Source of the DNA: Kitasatospora cineracea
GTDB lineage: Bacteria; Actinomycetota; Actinomycetes; Streptomycetales; Streptomycetaceae
Direction of reading: 5' to 3'
Length of the DNA: 64,000 bases
Assembly (NCBI RefSeq): GCF_003751605.1
Contig: NZ_RJVJ01000001.1
Span: forward strand, 4,712,001-4,776,000
Of the stretch, positions 24,259 through 33,127 are shown piece by piece (position 1 is the stretch's first letter; each line of letters opens with the position of its first letter). A program made the position numbers and the translations under genes. The notes under the pieces are model-generated. The model was not told the DNA's origin. It worked only from the letters and a program-made list of their open reading frames with translations, and did no database searches.

Positions 24259-25434
24259 GTGTCCGACTGGCGTGTGCGCGCCGTGCGCGCGAGCAAGCGA
24301 CCCTTCAGCCGCACCACCGCCCGGCGGCCCGCCGACCGCACCGCGGCCCCCGAGCACTCCATGGACCCGCGCTCCGAACAGCACTCCGACGTCCACGAGC
24401 CCGTCTCGCTGGAACGCTCCGTGGTCGACGCCGCCGTCTACCGCGACGGCCACCGGATAGAGACCCCCGCCAGCCTCGCCGAGATCTACCGCGAACTCCC
24501 CGGCAAGCCCGGCACCATGGCCTGGATCGGCCTCTACCGTCCCGCCGAGGCCCAACTCGTCGAAGCCGCCGAGAAGTTCGACCTCCACGAACTCGCCCTC
24601 GAGGACGCCATCGTCGCCCACCAGCGCCCCAAGCTGGAACGCTACGGCGACACCCTGTTCGTCGTGCTGCGCGCCGCCCGCTACCTCGACGACGTCGAGG
24701 AGGTCGACTTCGGCGAGATCCACCTCTTCGTCGGCCCCGACTTCGTCCTCACCGTCCGGCACTCCCAGTCGCCCGATATCTCCATGGTCCGCAGCCGCCT
24801 CGAAACCGACCCCGACCTGCTCGCCCTCGGCCCCGAAGCCGTCCTCTACGCCGTCCTGGACGCCGTCGTCGACGGCTACGCCCCCGTCATCGCCGGACTC
24901 CAGCACGACATCGACGAGATCGAGACCGAGGTCTTCGGCGGCGACCCCGAAGTCTCCCGCCGCATCTACGAACTCTCCCGCGAAGTCATCGAGTTCCAGC
25001 GCGCCACCGGCCCCCTGCTGGAGATCCTCCGCGCCCTCGAAGGCGGCTTCCAGAAGTACGGCACCGACGAGGAACTCCAGCGCTACCTGCGCGACGTCGC
25101 CGACCACGCCACCTACGCCGCCGAACGCGTCGACGGCTTCCGCCAGATGCTCCAGAACATCCTCACCGTCAACGCCACCCTGGTCTCCCAGCGCCAGAAC
25201 GAGGAGATGAAGCAACTCGCCGAAGCCGGCCACGCCCAGAACGACGAGATCAAGAAGATCTCCTCCTGGGCCGCCATCCTCTTCGCCCCCACCCTCATCG
25301 GCACCGTCTACGGCATGAACTTCGACGAGATGCCGGAACTCCACTGGATGTTCGGCTACCCCTTCGCCATCGGCCTGATGGGCGTGGTCTGCGTCAGCCT
25401 CTACCTGATCTTCAAGCGTCGCAACTGGCTGTGA
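24259..25434 (+). CDS. corA: CorA-type magnesium/cobalt transporter
   Basis: The 391-residue protein has the CorA layout: an N-terminal alpha/beta domain (MAWIGLYRPAEAQLVEAAEK, EIHLFVGPDFVLTVRH), the long stalk helix (residues about 230-320, RQMLQNILTVNATLVSQRQN) and two C-terminal membrane helices. The signature YGMNFDEMPELHW sits after the first helix near residue 355, with the GMN selectivity motif and the periplasmic loop Glu. It forms a pentameric Mg2+ (Co2+, Ni2+) channel. The GTG start at 24259 has GGAGGT seven bases before it. A small ORF and RNA hairpins precede it and may regulate it. Confidence 0.92.
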   Translation: MSDWRVRAVRASKRPFSRTTARRPADRTAAPEHSMDPRSEQHSDVHEPVSLERSVVDAAVYRDGHRIETPASLAEIYRELPGKPGTMAWIGLYRPAEAQLVEAAEKFDLHELALEDAIVAHQRPKLERYGDTLFVVLRAARYLDDVEEVDFGEIHLFVGPDFVLTVRHSQSPDISMVRSRLETDPDLLALGPEAVLYAVLDAVVDGYAPVIAGLQHDIDEIETEVFGGDPEVSRRIYELSREVIEFQRATGPLLEILRALEGGFQKYGTDEELQRYLRDVADHATYAAERVDGFRQMLQNILTVNATLVSQRQNEEMKQLAEAGHAQNDEIKKISSWAAILFAPTLIGTVYGMNFDEMPELHWMFGYPFAIGLMGVVCVSLYLIFKRRNWL

Positions 25435-25523
25435 CGGCAAGCCGGTTGCGGGGCGGGACGAGGGACACCCGCCTCGGCGACCGGCTGCCTGCCCGGCTGC
25501 CTGGCCGGCCGTCCGGCTGCGGG

Positions 25524-26219
25524 TCAGGCGTACGTCCAGTCCGGGCAGTACTGGACGTGGAGGAGGGACGGGGTGGCGGCGGTGTGGGGGGTGGGGAAGC
25601 GGGTGGGGGCGGTGGTGAGGTCGGTGCACTTGTGGCGGGGGGAGGGGTGGGCGAGGTCGTGGTGGTGGGCGGCGGGGGCGTGGGTGAGGAGGGTGTGGAG
25701 GGCGGTGCCGCTGTCGCGGAAGGCGGGGGCGCTGGCGGTGACGAAGAGGGTGGCGGCGGTGAGGGCGAAGTGCAGGTGGTCGCGGAAGTCGGGGTGGGGG
25801 AAGCGGTCGGCGAAGCGCGGTTCGGCGGGGAAGTCGGCGGCGGGGGTGGTGGCGCGTTGGGGGCGGCCGGGGCCGAGGCGGGCGCGGAGGTCCTTCCAGG
25901 CGCTGGGGCGGAACTGCAGGGAGTGGTGGGCGAGGACCAGGTCGAGGGCGGGGTGGCCGCCGGGGTACATCGGGGCGGGGGAGGGGCCGTCGGGCAGTGG
26001 GCGGCCGCGCAGCGGGAGGTGCAGCAGGGAGAGCGGGGAGCGGGCGGCCAGGGACCAGGCGGCGACCAGTCGGGCCAGGCCGGCCCGGTCCGCGTACAGC
26101 GTCAGCCAGTGCTGCTCGTCGCGCAGCGCCAGCCGCCCCGGCCGCTGCGGGACCTGGACGACCCGGTGGGTGCGGGCGCCGGCCCGGACGTGGTGCACGG
26201 TGATCGGTTGTTCCCCCAT
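25524..26219 (-). CDS. Conserved-looking hypothetical protein, 231 aa
   Basis: No family was recognised. The protein is soluble, His- and Pro-rich: HHVRAGARTHRVVQVPQRPG near the start, then PMYPGGHPALDLVLAHHSLQ, WKDLRARLG and a C-terminal HHHDLAHPSPRHKC segment, ending in LHVQYCPDWTYA. Codon use is as in neighbouring genes, with strong G/C in third positions, so it is likely real. ATG 26219 was chosen because the extra upstream residues are Arg/Pro-rich. The gene after it on the same strand (26505-26942) has a similarly His/Pro-rich tail. No regulatory site was seen. Confidence 0.55.
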   Translation of the reverse strand: MGEQPITVHHVRAGARTHRVVQVPQRPGRLALRDEQHWLTLYADRAGLARLVAAWSLAARSPLSLLHLPLRGRPLPDGPSPAPMYPGGHPALDLVLAHHSLQFRPSAWKDLRARLGPGRPQRATTPAADFPAEPRFADRFPHPDFRDHLHFALTAATLFVTASAPAFRDSGTALHTLLTHAPAAHHHDLAHPSPRHKCTDLTTAPTRFPTPHTAATPSLLHVQYCPDWTYA

Positions 26220-26504
26220 GCGGTGGGACCTTAGCCGGTGAGGAGGGAGGACGGTGGGAGTGCCGGTGCGGTGGGTGGCCGGGGGCGGCGGTGCGCGCCG
26301 GAACACTCGGCGGGGGCGGCGTCCGGGGAGCGGTGCGGTCCCCGCCGAGTGGCGGCGATTCATGTTCGTGCGGCGGCGGCCTGCCGGGCCAGGGCCGATG
26401 GTCCCGCCGGTGGTAGCCCGAGGGCCCGGGTCTCGGGGCCGCCCGGTGCCGAAGGGCCCTGAGGGGGGAGGGGGCTGACGGTCCGTGGCGGGGGCGGGGA
26501 GGGT

Positions 26505-26942
26505 TCAGGCTGCGGCGGGGCGGGCGTGCGGGTGGTGTGGGTGGTACGGGCGGTGCTGCCTGGCGTGCGGGTGGCCGCCGTGCAGGGTGTGCAGGCCGGC
26601 GGCGAGGCGGGCCGGGTCCTGGCGGAGCCACAGGTGTAGTGCGGTGGCCAGGGCGGTGCAGGGGGTGGGGGTGGTTGGGGGTTGGGTCAGGTGGGCGGCC
26701 AGGGCGGGGAGCAGTTCGGCGAGTTCGGGTGGGAGCCAGACCGTCACCGCGCACGGGGCGAAGCGGGCGGGTTGTTCGGTGGGGCGGGGAGCGTTGTGGG
26801 CGAGCAGGGTGGGGAGCATGTCCAGCAGGGCGTCCGCGACCACCTCGGAGACGTCGCCCCGGTGCCCGTGCGCCAGTCGGCGCAGCAGCGTGCGCTCCGC
26901 GGTGGTGAGTCGGACGGTCAGCATGACCTCGTCGGATTCCAT
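26505..26942 (-). CDS. Possible ribbon-helix-helix protein with His/Pro-rich tail
   Basis: The 145-residue protein begins MESDEVMLTVRLTTAERTLL and goes on RRLAHGHRGDVSEVVADALL, which reads like a beta strand followed by two helices, as in CopG/Arc-type DNA-binding proteins. A second similar unit seems to start at AVTVWLPPELAELLPALAAH, so it may be a tandem or single-chain arrangement. The C-terminus (RQHRPYHPHHPHARPAAA) is rich in His and Pro and could bind metal. Start is ATG 26942. No toxin partner is beside it. Family assignment is tentative. Confidence 0.45.
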   Translation of the reverse strand: MESDEVMLTVRLTTAERTLLRRLAHGHRGDVSEVVADALLDMLPTLLAHNAPRPTEQPARFAPCAVTVWLPPELAELLPALAAHLTQPPTTPTPCTALATALHLWLRQDPARLAAGLHTLHGGHPHARQHRPYHPHHPHARPAAA

Positions 26943-27419
26943 CGCACGGCCTTCCCCGGACGCCCGTGGCGCCCATCCGATCGGCCCGCCTGGCGGGCCG
27001 GACACATCGCTGACCTGGGGTCACTGTCCACACCCGGAGCTGGCCAGGAGAAGGGCCGAACGGCCCCGGATGCAGGGCCCGAACGGCAGAGCGGAATCCG
27101 TGGGAGGGGGGATCGGGGGCGGTGGGTGGGGTGGGTGCGGCGGAGGGGCGTGGGGGTCGGTCGGGATGGGGAGGCGAGCACGGGGTTGCCGGGGAGGGGT
27201 GGGGTTCGGCGGTCGGTGGCGCTGTCGGGATGGTGGGCGAACGAGGGGAGAAAGCTCATCAACTAGGCTGACAAACTACAGACTTGATGGCATGTCAGCC
27301 CCTATGGACCGACCCTGTCAAGCCTGGCGATGCGGCGGGCTCAGATACCCCTCCGGGTATTCGGCGCCATTGAGGGGGTCGGGCCGGAGCGCGCCCGGCG
27401 GGAGGCGGCGCCGGGCCCG
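26943..27419. other. 477-bp spacer with an AT-richer patch and inverted repeat
   Basis: Bases 27000-27240 are G-rich without a convincing gene. At 27255-27320 GC content falls noticeably. GGCTGACA (27266-27273) and TGTCAGCC (27293-27300) make a perfect 8-bp inverted repeat with a 19-base loop, just after TAGGCT. It may be a promoter/operator left from the broken gene downstream or a short terminator. Confidence 0.5.
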
Positions 27420-27723
27420 ATGGCCGAATTCGTCACCGGGGACGCCGTCGACGGCTACGGCGTGGTCCTGGTGACCGGTCCGGCCGGCACCCGCCGGACC
27501 ACCCGGCTGCTGGCGGCCGGCATCCCCGCAGGACGGCTACTGGATGCTCGGCACGGTCGGCCCCGAACAGTGGGCCGCCGCCCCCGGCACCGGCGCCGCC
27601 GAGAAGCTCGCCGCCCTGCCCGCCAACCACTCCCCGCTGTTCTGCCCGCACGTCGGCACCACCCTGCGCACCGGCATCGCCGCCCTGCACGCCGCGGCCC
27701 TGGTCACCCTCGGCCGCCCCTGA
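27420..27723 (+). pseudogene. Relic ending in the C-terminus of an M20-type amidohydrolase
   Basis: From 27529 the frame reads QDGYWMLGTVGPEQWAAA, then LPANHSPLFCPHVGTTLRTG and IAALHAAALVTLGRP with TGA at 27721-27723. This matches the last 65 residues of M20-family amidohydrolases/carboxypeptidases (the NHSPxF segment and the final helix). Upstream, in another frame, ATG 27420 gives MAEFVTGDAVDGYGVVLVTG and continues to GIPAG at 27528, where the two frames meet. So at least one frameshift and loss of most of the enzyme (some 300 residues with the metal site) are needed. It is a decayed gene. Confidence 0.65.
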
Positions 27724-27772
27724 CGATTCGTCAACCCGACTTCCTTTTCCCGGGAAGCGGCTGCCGGGAACG

Positions 27773-27809
27773 CCGGAGCGGCCCCGGGATCACCCCGGGG
27801 CCGCTCCGG
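27773..27809. terminator. 16-bp-stem terminator before the DoxX gene
   Basis: CCGGAGCGGCCCCGGG (27773-27788) pairs exactly with 27794-27809 around ATCAC. It sits between the amidohydrolase relic (plus) and the DoxX gene (minus) and can stop both. Confidence 0.8.
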
Positions 27810-27817
27810 TCGGCGGA

Positions 27818-28255
27818 TCAGGCGGTGACGGGACGCGGCACCCGGGTGCGGCGGCGCAGCAGCCCGCCCAGTGCGAGGCTGCCCGGACCGGCGGCGGCGA
27901 TCAGCAGGAACGCCCAGCAGAACATCGCGGCGGGCTCGCCGCCGTTCTGGATCGGCCACAGGGCGTGCTCCTGGTGCACGCTGAAGTACGCGTACGCCAT
28001 CGAACCGGCGCACACCAGCGCCGCGGGCCGCACCACGACGCCCAGGAGCACCAGCGCGCCGCCCACCAGCTGGATCAGCGCGGCCCACCAGCCGGGCCAC
28101 TCGCCGAACGCCGGGGCCTTGCCGTGGGCCCCGCCCAGCACGCCGAACAGGGCGGCGGCCCCGTGGCAGGCGAACAGCAGCGACACGACGATCCGGGCCA
28201 GGCCCAGCAGGACGGGACGGGCGCGCTCGGCGAGCCGCGAAAGGTCTTCGATCAT
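27818..28255 (-). CDS. DoxX family membrane protein
   Basis: The 145-residue protein has four membrane segments in the DoxX pattern: LLGLARIVVSLLFACHGAAA, WPGWWAALIQLVGGALVLLG, RPAALVCAGSMAYAYFSVHQ and AAMFCWAFLLIAAAGPGSLA. DoxX proteins occur with oxidoreductases and thiol or oxidative-stress systems; the exact role is open. The start ATG 28255 has GAGGAG seven bases upstream. It appears monocistronic, ended by the strong hairpin at 27773-27809. The gene 33128-33490 is a shorter relative. Confidence 0.8.
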   Translation of the reverse strand: MIEDLSRLAERARPVLLGLARIVVSLLFACHGAAALFGVLGGAHGKAPAFGEWPGWWAALIQLVGGALVLLGVVVRPAALVCAGSMAYAYFSVHQEHALWPIQNGGEPAAMFCWAFLLIAAAGPGSLALGGLLRRRTRVPRPVTA

Positions 28256-28457
28256 GAGAACTCCTCGTGTGGGGGACGAGACCTGGAACGGGTGCGGGGA
28301 GCGCGTCCCAGGGCGGCGAACCGCCCAGCTTGAAGGACCGCGATCAATTCTGTCGCGGCGTCAGTTCCCGGGCCAAGACCCGAAACCTATGAGAATCCTC
28401 TGAGTGCTGCCCCACCTGGCCGAGGCCCCGGCCGGGCGAGGCCGGGGCGGCGGTCGG

Positions 28458-30191
28458 TCAGGAGGTGAGGGTGAAGGTGAGGTCCGACCCGGTGGCCAGG
28501 CAGAAGCCGGAGGTGGTGACGGCCCGGACGTGGATGTGGTAGGTCCCGGGCTGCCGGTAGAGGTGGGTGGCGTAGGTCTTCGGCGGCGCGGAGGGGCCGG
28601 AGCCGGTGACGTCGGTGTAGGTGGTCTCGCCGTCGCCCCAGGTGGTGGTCATGGTGAACGTGCAGCTGGTGTAGCCGCCGGTCGAGGTCACCTCGACGGT
28701 CGGGTTGTCGCTGGTGCAGGTCGCCGAGGTGGCGAACACGCAGCGCGGGCCGTACGTCCTGGCGGGCGTGGGTGTCGGGGTGGGGGTGGGCTTCGGGGCG
28801 GGGGCCGGCGGGGCCGCGGACTTCTTCGCGCCGCCGCCCGTGCCGCCGTCCGCGGTTCCACCCGTGCTGCCCGTGCCGCCCGCGCTGTGGCCGGGGTCCG
28901 GGCTGCTCGGGGCGGTGCTCGCGGTGGACGCGGTGGACGCCGGGTCGGTGGGGCCCGGTGCGGTGCCGGAACCGGAGGGGGTGCCGGGCGTCCCGGCGGC
29001 CGGGGTGCCGTCGGGGTCTCCGGTGCCCGCGTCCGGGGTGGCGGGCGGTTGCGCGCCCTGGGTCGTGCGCGGCGGCGATCCGAACGGGAGCAGCTGCACG
29101 GCGGTGGTCGCCCCGGCGGCCAGCAGCACGGGGACGGCGAACAGGACGAGCCGGCGGCGCCGGCCGGACTCCGACCGGGGCCGCACCACCCGCAGGGCCC
29201 TGGTCCGCACCGAGGTCCGGGAGGGCGGGGGCGGGGACGGCGCGGGCCGCCCGGCGAAGGCGGCGCGGGTCAGGAGCAGCCCCATGGCGGGTTCGGGCCA
29301 GCCGATCGCCTCCGCGGGGGAGGGGCCCTGCTGGGCGGCGAGCCGGGCCAGCCGGTCGGCGGTGGGGCGGGCGGCGGGGTCCTTGTCCAGGCAGGCCGCG
29401 ACGGTCTCGGCGAGGTTGGGGGAGAGGGCCCGCAGGGCGGAGAGGTCGGGCTCGGTGTGGACGATCCGGTAGAGCATGTCGACGCCGGAGCCCTCGCCGA
29501 AGGGCGGGCGTCCGGTGGCGGCGTAGGCGATCAGCGCGCCGAGGGCGAAGACGTCGACGGCCGGGGTGAACGGGCCGGTGTTGCCGGCCTGTTCGGGGGA
29601 CATGTAGGCGGGGGTTCCGAGCACCGTGCCGGTGCGGGTGAGCCGGCTCTGGTCGGCGGCCCGGGCGATGCCGAAGTCGATGAGGGTGGCGCCGCGGGCG
29701 GTGAGCATGAGGTTCGTGGGCTTCAGGTCCCGGTGGATCATGCCCAGGGCGTGCACCGCCCGCAGGGCCGTCGCGGTCTCGCGCAGCAGCAGCCACAGCC
29801 GGGCCACGTCCAGCGGGCCGCCGTTGACCGCGAGGACCCGTTCCAGGGTGAGGCCGGGCACGTAGGCGGTGGCCAGCCACGGCGGGCGGGCCTCGCGGTC
29901 GGCGGCCAGCAGCGGGGCGGTGGCCTCCGCGGGCAGACGGGCCAGGTTGTCGAGCTCGTGGCCGAAGTGCCGCCGGAAGTCCTGGTCCTCGATGAACTGC
30001 GGCAGCACCTGCTTGACCGCGGCGTACCGGCCCCCGACGACGCCGAGGTAGACCCGCCCCATGCCGCCGGCCCCGAGCCGTCCCAGCAGCGGGATCCCGC
30101 CGATCTCCCGCGGATCCTCGCCCTCCAGGGCCTCGGCCCCGCTCCCGGCCAGGTCGAACCCGGCCCCTTCGGTTCCCCCACGTGGTGTCAT
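28458..30191 (-). CDS. Membrane Ser/Thr protein kinase with extracytoplasmic domain
   Basis: The 577-residue protein has a complete Hanks kinase domain (about 30-280): GAGGMGRVY, AAVKQV with the ATP Lys, HRDLKPTN near 150, DFGIAR, GTPAYMSPEQAG and DVFALGALIAYAATG. A basic stop-transfer and one membrane helix (RRRRLVLFAVPVLLAAG, near 345) follow. Outside is a long Pro/Ser/Thr/Gly linker with KPTPTPTPTPAR, then a beta-sandwich-like domain from about 480 (CVFATSATCTSDNPTVEV, HLYRQPGTYHIHVRAV) that resembles a PKD domain. There are no PASTA repeats, so it is not PknB; it would sense something outside the cell. It is the only kinase gene here. The P450 gene lies upstream on the same strand. Confidence 0.88.
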   Translation of the reverse strand: MTPRGGTEGAGFDLAGSGAEALEGEDPREIGGIPLLGRLGAGGMGRVYLGVVGGRYAAVKQVLPQFIEDQDFRRHFGHELDNLARLPAEATAPLLAADREARPPWLATAYVPGLTLERVLAVNGGPLDVARLWLLLRETATALRAVHALGMIHRDLKPTNLMLTARGATLIDFGIARAADQSRLTRTGTVLGTPAYMSPEQAGNTGPFTPAVDVFALGALIAYAATGRPPFGEGSGVDMLYRIVHTEPDLSALRALSPNLAETVAACLDKDPAARPTADRLARLAAQQGPSPAEAIGWPEPAMGLLLTRAAFAGRPAPSPPPPSRTSVRTRALRVVRPRSESGRRRRLVLFAVPVLLAAGATTAVQLLPFGSPPRTTQGAQPPATPDAGTGDPDGTPAAGTPGTPSGSGTAPGPTDPASTASTASTAPSSPDPGHSAGGTGSTGGTADGGTGGGAKKSAAPPAPAPKPTPTPTPTPARTYGPRCVFATSATCTSDNPTVEVTSTGGYTSCTFTMTTTWGDGETTYTDVTGSGPSAPPKTYATHLYRQPGTYHIHVRAVTTSGFCLATGSDLTFTLTS

Positions 30192-30293
30192 GGACGCGCA
30201 TGCTAGCGAACGGGGGTGTCCGCACGACCGGGGCCGGTGCCTCCCAACTGCCCGGCCGGGCCGCGGACTTCGCCCGGGCGCCGTCCACCGCCG

Positions 30294-31523
30294 TCAGGGC
30301 CCCGTCGGGGTGGGGGTGAAGGAGACCTCCAGGCCGGTCAGGCCGCGGAAGTTGAGGCTGCGCTGCCAGGTCGGGGCGGGGCCGGTGAGCTTCCAGTCGG
30401 GCAGGCGGGTGAGCAGCGCCTCCAGGACGACGGCGCCCTCCAGCCGGGCCAGGGCGGCGCCGAGGCAGAAGTGCGGTCCGTAGCCGAAGGCGACGTGCCG
30501 GCCGGCGGGGCGGTGGAAGTCCAGCCGGTCGGGGTCGGGGAAGACCGCCGGGTCCCGGTTGGCGGCGCCGCACACCAGCAGCACGGCCTGCCCGGCGGCG
30601 ACGGTGCGGCCCGCCAGGTCGAGGTCGTGCCGGGCCCGGCGCAGCATCAGCTGCACCGGGCTGTCGTAGCGCAGGAGTTCCTCGACGGCGCCGGGGATCA
30701 GCTCGGGCCGGGCGCGCAACCGGTCGGCGGCGTCCGGGTGGTGGAGGAGGGCGAGGACGGCGTTGCCGATGAAGTGGGTGGTGGTCTCGTGGCCGGCCAC
30801 CAGCAACAGGGCGCAGTTGGCGAGGAGTTCGTCGAAGTCCTGGCCGGTGTCCTCGGCGCCGGCGCTCAGCAGCGCGCGCAGGGTGTGCGGTGCGGGCGGG
30901 CCGTCGTCGCGGGCCAGGACGCCCCGCAGGTAGTCGAGCATCTGCTCCATGGCGCGGGAGGCGGCCAGGCTCTCCTCGGCGTCCAGCCGGGAGCTGCCGA
31001 TGGCCGCGGCGACCGGGTCGGACCAGGCGGACAGGGCGGACCGGTCCGCCTCGGGGACGCCGAGCAGGTCGCAGATGACGGCCAGCGGCAGCGGGCGGGC
31101 CAGGTCGGCGACGACGTCCAGCCGGCCGGTGGGCTCGGCGCGGGCGAGGACCAGGTCGACGGCCCCGGCGATCCGGCCGCTCAGCGCGGCCACCGCGCGC
31201 GGGGTGAAGGCCCGGCTGAGCAGGGAGCGCAGCCGGGTGTGGTCGGGGGCGTCGCTGTAGAGCATCTGCCGGCTCAGGACCGTTGCCAGCGGCCGGAGTT
31301 CCGCGGAGACCGCCGCGAGGTCCGGGTAGCGCACCGAGGAGAAGCGCGGGTCGCTCGCGGTGCTGCTGACCACGTCGTGGCCGGTGGCGACCCAGGCGTT
31401 CAGGGTGCGGTCCCAGAAGAGCTCGCCGGTGTCCCGCAGGTCCCGGTAGAAGTCGTAGAGCCGGTCCTGGTGCTGCGGCCGGAGGGCGGACAGCAGCGAC
31501 AGCGGCGCGGTGGGGGCGTTCAC
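30294..31523 (-). CDS. Cytochrome P450
   Basis: The 409-residue protein has the bacterial P450 marks: the I-helix VAGHETTTHFIGNA near 241 (oxygen-activating Thr), the K-helix EELLRYDSPVQ, and the heme loop FGYGPHFCLGAALARLE near 343 with the Cys ligand. Length and motifs match the CYP105/107-like class that needs a separate ferredoxin; none is next to it. It probably hydroxylates a small hydrophobic molecule. Start GTG 31523 was chosen at MNAPTAPLSLL. It is divergent from the sigma factor gene across 237 bases, and on the same strand as the kinase gene. It does not belong obviously to the NRPS locus 16 kb away. Confidence 0.9.
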   Translation of the reverse strand: MNAPTAPLSLLSALRPQHQDRLYDFYRDLRDTGELFWDRTLNAWVATGHDVVSSTASDPRFSSVRYPDLAAVSAELRPLATVLSRQMLYSDAPDHTRLRSLLSRAFTPRAVAALSGRIAGAVDLVLARAEPTGRLDVVADLARPLPLAVICDLLGVPEADRSALSAWSDPVAAAIGSSRLDAEESLAASRAMEQMLDYLRGVLARDDGPPAPHTLRALLSAGAEDTGQDFDELLANCALLLVAGHETTTHFIGNAVLALLHHPDAADRLRARPELIPGAVEELLRYDSPVQLMLRRARHDLDLAGRTVAAGQAVLLVCGAANRDPAVFPDPDRLDFHRPAGRHVAFGYGPHFCLGAALARLEGAVVLEALLTRLPDWKLTGPAPTWQRSLNFRGLTGLEVSFTPTPTGP

Positions 31524-31760
31524 CGCGGCAACGTAGCACCGCGCACCGCCCCGGGTCGGGGCTTTCCGCGCACCGTGACGCGCACCGGCGTCCGGGCGCC
31601 GCCGCGGGGCCGGGCAATCCGGGGCCCGGTCCGCTCCGAACACCTGGTGCCGGGACCGCTCCGGTGGTCGTCGGCGGTTCTGCCGTGCGGGCAGGGAGGA
31701 GCGGGTGATGGTGGTCGTACTGCGGTCGGCGCCGCGGGCCGGGACGGTGGTGGAGGGCTG

Positions 31761-32345
31761 ATGGGCACGGTGGTGCACCTGTCCGGGCCGGCGCGGCCCG
31801 GGCCGGACCTGAAGGAGCTGCTGGCGCGGGTCGTCCGGGGCGACCGGGACGCCTTCTCGGCGCTGTACGACGCGGTGGCCGGGCCGGTGTTCGGCCTGGT
31901 GCGGCGGGTGGTGCGGGATCCGGCGCAGTCGGAGGAGGTCACGCAGGAGGTGCTGCTGGAGGTGTGGCGCACCGCGGTGCGCTACCGGGCCGAGCGCGGC
32001 GAGGTGCTGCCGTGGGTGCTGACCATCGCGCACCGCCGCGCGGTCGACCGGGTCCGCTCCGCGCAGGCGGCGGCGGACCGGGAGCAGCGGGTCGCGGCCG
32101 CCTCGCACAGTGCGGCCTTCGACGAGGTCGCCGAGCAGGTCGAGGGCCGGCTGGAGCGGGAGCAGGTGCGGCGCTGCCTGAAGACGCTGACCGAGCTGCA
32201 GCGCGAGTCGTTGACGCTCGCCTACTACCGGGGCTACACCTATCCGCAGGTCGCCGAGGTGCTGGGCGCGCCGCTGGGCACGGTCAAGACCCGGATGCGC
32301 GACGCCCTGATCCGGATGCGCGACTGCCTGGGGGTAGGAACATGA
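31761..32345 (+). CDS. sigK: ECF RNA polymerase sigma factor, SigK type
   Basis: The 194-residue protein has sigma region 2 (DAFSALYDAVAGPVFGLVRR, VTQEVLLEVWRTAVRY) and region 4 (LTELQRESLTLAYYRGYTYP then QVAEVLGAPLGTVKTRMRDA, the HTH). The sequence between, PWVLTIAHRRAVDRVRS, and the coupling to a RskA-type anti-sigma factor match the SigK branch. It would redirect polymerase to a small regulon when the anti-sigma is released. ATG 31761 has GGAGGG upstream. The stop overlaps the next start (ATGA). No target promoter was recognised with confidence, though autoregulation is usual in this class. Confidence 0.85.
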   Translation: MGTVVHLSGPARPGPDLKELLARVVRGDRDAFSALYDAVAGPVFGLVRRVVRDPAQSEEVTQEVLLEVWRTAVRYRAERGEVLPWVLTIAHRRAVDRVRSAQAAADREQRVAAASHSAAFDEVAEQVEGRLEREQVRRCLKTLTELQRESLTLAYYRGYTYPQVAEVLGAPLGTVKTRMRDALIRMRDCLGVGT

Positions 32346-33079
32346 GCACCGCCGACCTGCACACCCTGACCGGCGCGTACGCCGCCCACGCCCTGGAGGC
32401 CGACGAGTCGCGGCGCTTCGAGGAGCACCTGGCGGACTGCCCGTCCTGCGCCGCGGAGGTCGCCGAGTTCCGCGCGACCCTGGCCCGGCTGGGGTCCGCC
32501 GAGAGCGCGGCGCCGCCCGCGTCCCTGAAGGCCGCGGTACTGGCCGCGCTGCCCACGGCCCGCCAGCAAGCACCGGCCCTCGCCCCGCGGGCGGCCGGGA
32601 AGCGGCCGGGAGAGCGGCGGTGGTGGAGGCTCGCCCTCGCCGCCTGCCTGGCCGCCGCCCTCACCACCGGGGCCGTCGCCGTCCAGCAGCACCGGGAGGC
32701 CGACCGGGCCCGGGCCCGGGCCACCGCCCTCCAGCAGCAGGACCGGTTCGCGGACCTGCTGACCGCCCCCGACGCCCGCACCGCCACGGCCGCCGCCACC
32801 GGCGGGGCCGGCGCCGGGACGGTGGTGTGGTCCCACTCCCGCGCCCGGGCGGGGTTCCTCGCCACCGGACTGCCGGACCCGGCGAACGGCCGCACGTACG
32901 AGCTGTGGTTCGCCGACGGCGACGTGATGCGCCCGGCCGGGCTCATGCCCGGCGGCAACGGCGCCCTCCTGCTCACCGGCTCACCGAACGGGGCCGACGG
33001 CGTCGGCCTCACCCTCGAACCCGCCGGCGGCTCCGAACACCCCAGCGGAGCACCCATCATGCTGCTCCCCCTGTCCTGA
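32342..33079 (+). CDS. rskA: RskA-type membrane anti-sigma factor
   Basis: The 245-residue protein has a cytoplasmic N-terminal zinc anti-sigma domain (LTGAYAAHALEADESRRFEE, then HLADCPSCAAEV, His-x3-Cys-x2-Cys), a single membrane span near residues 98-118 (WRLALAACLAAALTTGAVAV) and an outer RskA domain ending with YELWFADGDVMRPAGLMPG and GVGLTLEPAGGSEHPSGAP. It should hold SigK at the membrane until proteolysis releases it, in some systems after a redox or nutrient signal. It overlaps sigK by 4 bp, as expected for a stoichiometric pair. Confidence 0.88.
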   Translation: MSTADLHTLTGAYAAHALEADESRRFEEHLADCPSCAAEVAEFRATLARLGSAESAAPPASLKAAVLAALPTARQQAPALAPRAAGKRPGERRWWRLALAACLAAALTTGAVAVQQHREADRARARATALQQQDRFADLLTAPDARTATAAATGGAGAGTVVWSHSRARAGFLATGLPDPANGRTYELWFADGDVMRPAGLMPGGNGALLLTGSPNGADGVGLTLEPAGGSEHPSGAPIMLLPLS

Positions 33080-33127
33080 CCGGCCGCCAGCCCCCGCCAG
33101 CCCCCGTCAGCCCCCGTCAGGCCCCGG

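Noticed and set aside
30294..31523. P450 as part of the NRPS or siderophore pathway
   Set aside because: It lies outside both operons with the sigK/rskA pair and other genes between; no shared regulation was seen.
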